Below, piece after piece: positions 60,892 through 64,000 of a stretch of DNA of 64,000 bases. Source of the DNA: JADJRH01 sp046351455 (GTDB lineage Bacteria > Myxococcota_A > Polyangia > Polyangiales > Polyangiaceae); assembly GCA_046351455.1 (NCBI GenBank), contig JAXLYM010000020.1, positions 1 through 64,000 on the forward strand. Direction: 5' to 3'. Made by a program: the position numbers and the translations under genes. Position 1 is the stretch's first letter, and every line of letters begins with the position of its first letter. Below the pieces are notes generated by a model that was not told the DNA's origin, did no database searches, and saw only the letters and a program-made list of their open reading frames with translations.

Positions 60892-61046
60892 AACAGGCCA
60901 CTTTGCGTTATCTTCGTCTCACATCCCGAGACGAAAAAGCCCCGCTCCGGCTGGTACCCGAAGCGAGGCCCGAACACCGGACGGTGGCCCGTCCAGCACT
61001 CGCACCGCTCACCATGGGCCAGCCGACCGGAGGAAGCAAGGCCCCC
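60590..61046. other. 457-bp leader before the transposase
   Basis: Apart from the doubtful small minus-strand frame, nothing coding is seen. It includes two adjacent hairpins (60913-60969), then GGAGGAAG (61029-61036) before the GTG start of the transposase. Confidence 0.5.
60913..60969 (-). terminator. Tandem hairpins, candidate minus-strand terminator
   Basis: TTCGTCTC/GAGACGAA (60913-60920 and 60928-60935, 7-nt loop) is a perfect hairpin. Adjacent GCCCCGCT/AGCGAGGC (60939-60946 and 60962-60969, one mismatch) is followed on the minus strand by a run of five T. It could end a transcript running antisense to the transposase. Confidence 0.45.
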
Positions 61047-62153
61047 GTGAACGTGCTCTCCCGCGAGAAGCGCATCGCCGTTCTTGCCGCCCTGGTAGAG
61101 GGCAACTCCGAGCGCGCCGTCGAGCGCATGACCGACGTCAACCGAGAGACGGTCGGCAGACTGGCACTCTCGTTCGGGCTTGGAGCCCAGCGGCTCCACG
61201 ACCGGATCGCACGCGATCTCTCGTGTACGCAAGTCGTCGCCGACGAGACGTGGAGTTACGTCGGCGTGAAAGAGGCCAGAGTGCGAGAGGACCATCCGGA
61301 AGGCTCCGGCGAGGCGTACACGTTCGTCGCGCTCGACAAGACCTCTCGCTTCGTCATCACATGGCGCGTCGGCAAACGCGACGCTGCGAGCACAGAGGCC
61401 TTCATTGCCGACTTGCGGGCGAGACTGCTTGTCATGCCCACGATCGTGACAGACGGATTCGTGCCGTACGTGGCCGCCGTCGGTGCCGAGTTTGGCCCCT
61501 CCGTCGACTTCGCACAGACCGTCAAGAACTACCGCTCTGCCGGGCGGCGCGACGACCACCGATACGAGCCGCCCCGCGGCATCGACTTCATCACGAAGAA
61601 GACCGTGTACGGCGCCCCCGACCTTGCCAGCGCGTCGACTGCCTACATCGAGCGACAGAATGCCACCATGAGGCACAAGATCGGCCGCACTCGAAGGCTC
61701 GTGTACGCGTTCTCGAAGCGCATCGAGAACCACATCGCCGCGGTCGCGCTGAACATGGCCTGGTACAACCTCGGCACGATCGTGCGCACGCTGCGAGTCA
61801 CTCCCGCGATAGCAGCGGGCGTCGTCGATCGCGTGTTCACGATCGAGGACTTCCACGACGCGATCACCGCGGAGGTCGAGCCCGTCGCGAAGCCCGAGAA
61901 GAAGGCGCTCACTCACAGGGCACCTCCCCCCGAGACGACCGCGCGGGCTCTGCCGAACGGCCGTGGCTTCCTTCGCGCGCTCCCAGGCGGCGGCGGTCCG
62001 AAGGGTCCTGGGCTCGCTCCCGCGCCCGGTCCACGTCCCCCGGCTGCGCCCGCAGCTCCCGCCCCGGCGCTCCGCGAGGCTCCCCAGCCGCGGCAGCTCG
62101 ACTTGTTCGAGTGGCACCGTCCGAAGGATGACCACGAAAACCAGCCAGAGTAA
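61047..62153 (+). CDS. IS1-like DDE transposase with clamp-binding motif
   Basis: Transposase of 368 aa; GTG at 61047 gives the family N-terminus (M)NVLSREKRIAVLAALVEGN, an HTH that continues MTDVNRETVGRLALSF. The DDE residues are seen in VVADETWSYVGVK (Asp), MPTIVTDGFVPYVAAVG (Asp) and STAYIERQNATMRHKI (Glu). A Pro/Ala-rich C-terminal extension (~75 aa) ends with RQLDLFEW, where QLDLF is a canonical binding motif for the DNA polymerase sliding clamp. An ATG 11 codons upstream is an alternative start. Likely functional; no frameshift is seen. Confidence 0.9.
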   Translation: MNVLSREKRIAVLAALVEGNSERAVERMTDVNRETVGRLALSFGLGAQRLHDRIARDLSCTQVVADETWSYVGVKEARVREDHPEGSGEAYTFVALDKTSRFVITWRVGKRDAASTEAFIADLRARLLVMPTIVTDGFVPYVAAVGAEFGPSVDFAQTVKNYRSAGRRDDHRYEPPRGIDFITKKTVYGAPDLASASTAYIERQNATMRHKIGRTRRLVYAFSKRIENHIAAVALNMAWYNLGTIVRTLRVTPAIAAGVVDRVFTIEDFHDAITAEVEPVAKPEKKALTHRAPPPETTARALPNGRGFLRALPGGGGPKGPGLAPAPGPRPPAAPAAPAPALREAPQPRQLDLFEWHRPKDDHENQPE

Positions 62154-62155
62154 GC

Positions 62156-62174
62156 GACTGGCCGGATCCAGCCA
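62156..62174 (-). repeat. Right terminal inverted repeat of island
   Basis: GACTGGCCGGATCCAGCCA on the plus strand; its reverse complement differs from the left end at two of 19 positions. Located 3 bp after the transposase stop. Confidence 0.65.
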
Positions 62175-62180
62175 CCACCC

Positions 62181-62320
62181 ATTTGAACGGAGCCCGTCCG
62201 TTCCAGAGTCGGCTCGACCTGGCATTTGAACGGAGCCCGTCCGTTCCAGAGTCGGCTCGACCTGGCTTTCGAACGTACTGACTCGTCCGGACCCCGGCTC
62301 GACCTGGCTTTCGAACCGAC
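62181..62320 (+). repeat. Direct-repeat array, right part (42-43-bp units)
   Basis: A partial unit (62181-62210), one 43-bp unit (62211-62253), one 42-bp unit (62254-62295), and a partial one (to ~62320). Units begin GGCTCGACCTGGC; the first two end CGTCCGTTCCAGAGTC, the third CTCGTCCGGACCCC. Same orientation as the left part. Confidence 0.85.
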
Positions 62321-62393
62321 AAGGCGACGGAGAAGCCCGGCTGCGAGCGCGAAAACACCAAGGAGACGCGCCCGATCGCGTCATACTCGGCAC

Positions 62394-63428
62394 ATGCGCA
62401 CGACGCTCTTCGGCGCCGCTCTGGCCATTTCTCTGGCCGCGTGCGGCGCGACGCCCGGTGATCGCACGGCTGCGGGTACGCCCGCGGTGACCACGAACGC
62501 GAACGCCTCCGCCGCGCCCACGTCGGAGCCGAGCGCGACGGCCACGGTCGCAGTGAACGCGCCGCCCGCGCCGAAGCGGGCGAAGGTGCGGTTCGAGGCG
62601 AACGGAGAGGATTTCGGGGCCCCGCTCGTGGACGCGCTCGTGGGCGGACAGCCGACGACGCTCATGCTCGACACGGGCGCGACGCACCACGTCGTCGCGT
62701 CGTGGGTCGCGGCCGAGGTGGGGCCGACGCGCGACTCGGCGATCCAGGGGCTCGATCACGCGGGGCAGTCGGTCGCGCTGAAAGAGCTTCCGAACGGGGA
62801 GATCACGATCTCAGGCTGGGGGCCGATCGGGGCCGGGTCGCCGCTCGTCGCGGCGCTGCCGATCGAGTTCCAGAAGTCGGGCGTGGGCGGCTTGCTCGCG
62901 GTGCAGGCGCTCGTCGGCGAGGGGCGCGCGGTGACGCTCGACATGCGGACGGGCGCGCTCACGGAGGGGCCGGAGGGCGAGGCGATGGCGGCGGTCGAGA
63001 AGCTCGGCGGCGCGGCGATCACCGGATCGATCCGCACGTGCGCGAACGGGGCGTCGCTGCCGTTCGTGCGCGTGACGATCGGCGGCGGGGAGATCGACGC
63101 GCAGCTCGACACGGGCGCGACGAACACGACGGTGCGCGCCGCCTCCCCCGCGGGCGTGAAGCTGAAGCCGCTCGCGAAGACGGCGTCCACGGCGTTCGCG
63201 GCCTCGGGGATGTTCACGGTGCCGAGCGTGAAGGGCGCGCACGTGCAGGTCGGCGCGCTCGACGTGGAGACGACGATCGATCTCGTGAAGCGCGACCCGC
63301 GCCCCGATTGTCCGAACGATGCGTTCGTGGGGATCGACGTGCTGCGCCGATGCGCGCTGGTGTTCGGGAAGAAGACGCTCGCGGGGAGATGCGAGCCGGT
63401 CGGCGGCGAGAAGACGAAATCGCCTTAG
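62394..63428 (+). CDS. Lipoprotein with tandem retropepsin-like domains
   Basis: Lipoprotein of 344 aa: signal SLAAC (Cys17), an Ala/Thr linker, then two aspartic-protease-like domains. Each has the active-site motif: TTLMLDTGATHHVVAS and IDAQLDTGATNTTVRA. Retropepsins normally form homodimers with one DTGA per chain; a tandem pair would give a built-in active site. Further strands, SVALKELPNGEITISGWGPI and FGKKTLAGRCEP, fit the fold. The domain pair is probably exposed on the cell surface or periplasm. The substrate is unknown. It is unaffected by the adjacent transposon array. Confidence 0.85.
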   Translation: MRTTLFGAALAISLAACGATPGDRTAAGTPAVTTNANASAAPTSEPSATATVAVNAPPAPKRAKVRFEANGEDFGAPLVDALVGGQPTTLMLDTGATHHVVASWVAAEVGPTRDSAIQGLDHAGQSVALKELPNGEITISGWGPIGAGSPLVAALPIEFQKSGVGGLLAVQALVGEGRAVTLDMRTGALTEGPEGEAMAAVEKLGGAAITGSIRTCANGASLPFVRVTIGGGEIDAQLDTGATNTTVRAASPAGVKLKPLAKTASTAFAASGMFTVPSVKGAHVQVGALDVETTIDLVKRDPRPDCPNDAFVGIDVLRRCALVFGKKTLAGRCEPVGGEKTKSP

Positions 63429-63438
63429 AAAAAGGCTC

Positions 63439-64000
63439 TTAGAGGAGGTTGGCGGCCAGCTCGGCCAGCTCGCTGCGTTCGCCCTTCGCGAGGACGACGT
63501 GGCCCGCGATCTTCTCGCGGCGGAAGCGATCGGCGACGACGCTGAGGCCGTTCGAGGCGTGGTCCACGTACGGGTTGTCGATCTGCTGCGGATCGCCCGT
63601 GAGGATGATCTTCGTGCCCTCTCCGCAGCGCGTGATGATTGTCTTCACCTCGTGCGGGGTCAGGTTCTGCGACTCGTCGATGATGAGGTACTGGTGCGGG
63701 AGCGAGCGGCCGCGGATGTACGTGAGCGGCTCCACCTGGATGGTGCCGTTCTCCAGCAGCTCCAGGAAGCCGCGGTCCTTGTGGGCGCCGCGGTTCGCGC
63801 TGCCGCCGTGCGTGAAGAGGATCTCGAGGTTGTCGAAGATCGGCTGCATCCACGGGTTCAGCTTCTCGTCGACGTCGCCGGGGAGGAAGCCGATGTCGCG
63901 GCCGAGCGGCATCACCGGGCGGCTCACGAGGAGCTTCGTGAACACCGCGTCCTCCGTCGTGCGACGGATGCCCGCCGCGAGCGCGAGGAGCGTCTTGCCC
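63439..64000 (-). CDS. PhoH-family ATPase, C-terminal part (start outside window)
   Basis: The frame is open to the window end, so the N-terminal part (often a PIN RNase domain) is missing. Visible: the Walker A end GKTLLALAAG, FTKLLVSRPVMPLGRDIGFL, LPGDVDEKLNPWMQPIFDNL, the Walker B YLIIDESQNLTPHEVKTI and the sensor TKIILTGDPQQIDNPYVDH. These are typical of PhoH/YlaK-type proteins (RNA helicase/ATPase with PIN). Probably RNA processing. Confidence in the family is high. Confidence 0.95.
   Translation of the reverse strand, partial: GKTLLALAAGIRRTTEDAVFTKLLVSRPVMPLGRDIGFLPGDVDEKLNPWMQPIFDNLEILFTHGGSANRGAHKDRGFLELLENGTIQVEPLTYIRGRSLPHQYLIIDESQNLTPHEVKTIITRCGEGTKIILTGDPQQIDNPYVDHASNGLSVVADRFRREKIAGHVVLAKGERSELAELAANLL

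Larger units (their letters stand above)
58885..62174. mobile_element. IS1-like transposable element carrying HTH, sigma factor and orphan gene
   Basis: A 3.29-kb unit bounded by inverted ends (58885-58903 and 62156-62174; 17 of 19 bases match). Contents: HTH protein, sigma-70-like protein, lower-GC orphan, and DDE transposase next to the right end. It sits inside an array of 42-43 bp direct repeats. No obvious target duplication is visible directly outside the ends, so the exact borders are provisional, and the passenger genes could also belong to the host. Confidence 0.6.

Noticed and set aside
58798..62320. CRISPR-like look of the 42-bp repeats
   Set aside because: Units are adjacent with no spacers, and no cas gene is present.
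60756..62759. 667-aa minus-strand open frame
   Set aside because: Antisense to transposase and the direct repeats; no domain and repeat-derived segments only.

Overview
The window is 64 kb of very GC-rich bacterial DNA with densely packed genes. The gene content points to a predatory or soil myxobacterium (Myxococcota, probably Polyangiales). Evidence: at least twelve type II lipoproteins, many with Gly/Ser/Thr linkers after the lipid cysteine; two DUF2330 proteins, one with a MYXO-CTERM-like tail; a Ser/Thr kinase operon with a PEGA protein; a PIN/PhoH-type ATPase; and many GTGA start/stop overlaps. This is inference from gene content; no rRNA or tRNA was seen.

Layout. 1-5.1 kb: end of an aldehyde dehydrogenase, a WD40-like lipoprotein and a RhlE-type RNA helicase, closed by a strong two-way terminator. 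5.1-11.1 kb: a phosphodiesterase/phosphatase-fold enzyme, a TPR lipoprotein, and a three-gene minus-strand operon (glutathionylspermidine-synthase-like ATP-grasp ligase, unknown protein ending in a Gly-rich tail, NAD-dependent epimerase/reductase). 11.2-23 kb: mixed housekeeping and surface genes (beta-propeller lipoprotein, LysR regulator, double SnoaL lipoprotein, SGNH hydrolase, GNAT, alpha/beta hydrolase, membrane glycosyltransferase, TPR protein, two lipoproteins).

23.1-30.9 kb is the clearest metabolic unit: eight same-strand genes (SDR, RidA-like, MarR, enoyl-CoA hydratase, acyl-CoA dehydrogenase, old-yellow-enzyme flavoprotein, benzoate-CoA-ligase-type enzyme, creatininase-type amidohydrolase), five of them joined by 4-base overlaps. 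I read it as an aromatic or amino-aromatic acyl-CoA degradation operon; its substrate is not determined. 31-43.5 kb: L,D-transpeptidase, Cys-rich lipoprotein, first DUF2330 protein, pentaheme cytochrome fused to TPRs, two lipoproteins, glutaryl-CoA dehydrogenase, a steroid-5-alpha-reductase-like membrane enzyme, and a two-gene RdgC-like locus. 43.5-47.7 kb: MoxR, DUF58 and transglutaminase triad. 47.7-58.8 kb: small metabolic enzymes, the kinase-PEGA operon, a Gly-rich lipoprotein, the second DUF2330 protein, an SDR and a Cys-rich lipoprotein.

58.8-62.3 kb is a mobile island: an IS1-like transposase with a canonical sliding-clamp-binding motif, inverted ends (17 of 19 bases matching), an HTH plus sigma-factor pair and a lower-GC orphan gene, all set inside a 42-43 bp direct-repeat array. 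It is followed by a tandem retropepsin-like lipoprotein and a PhoH ATPase cut by the window end. Small tandem and inverted repeats sit directly behind several stop codons, and one roughly 86-bp repeat family occurs four times between genes.
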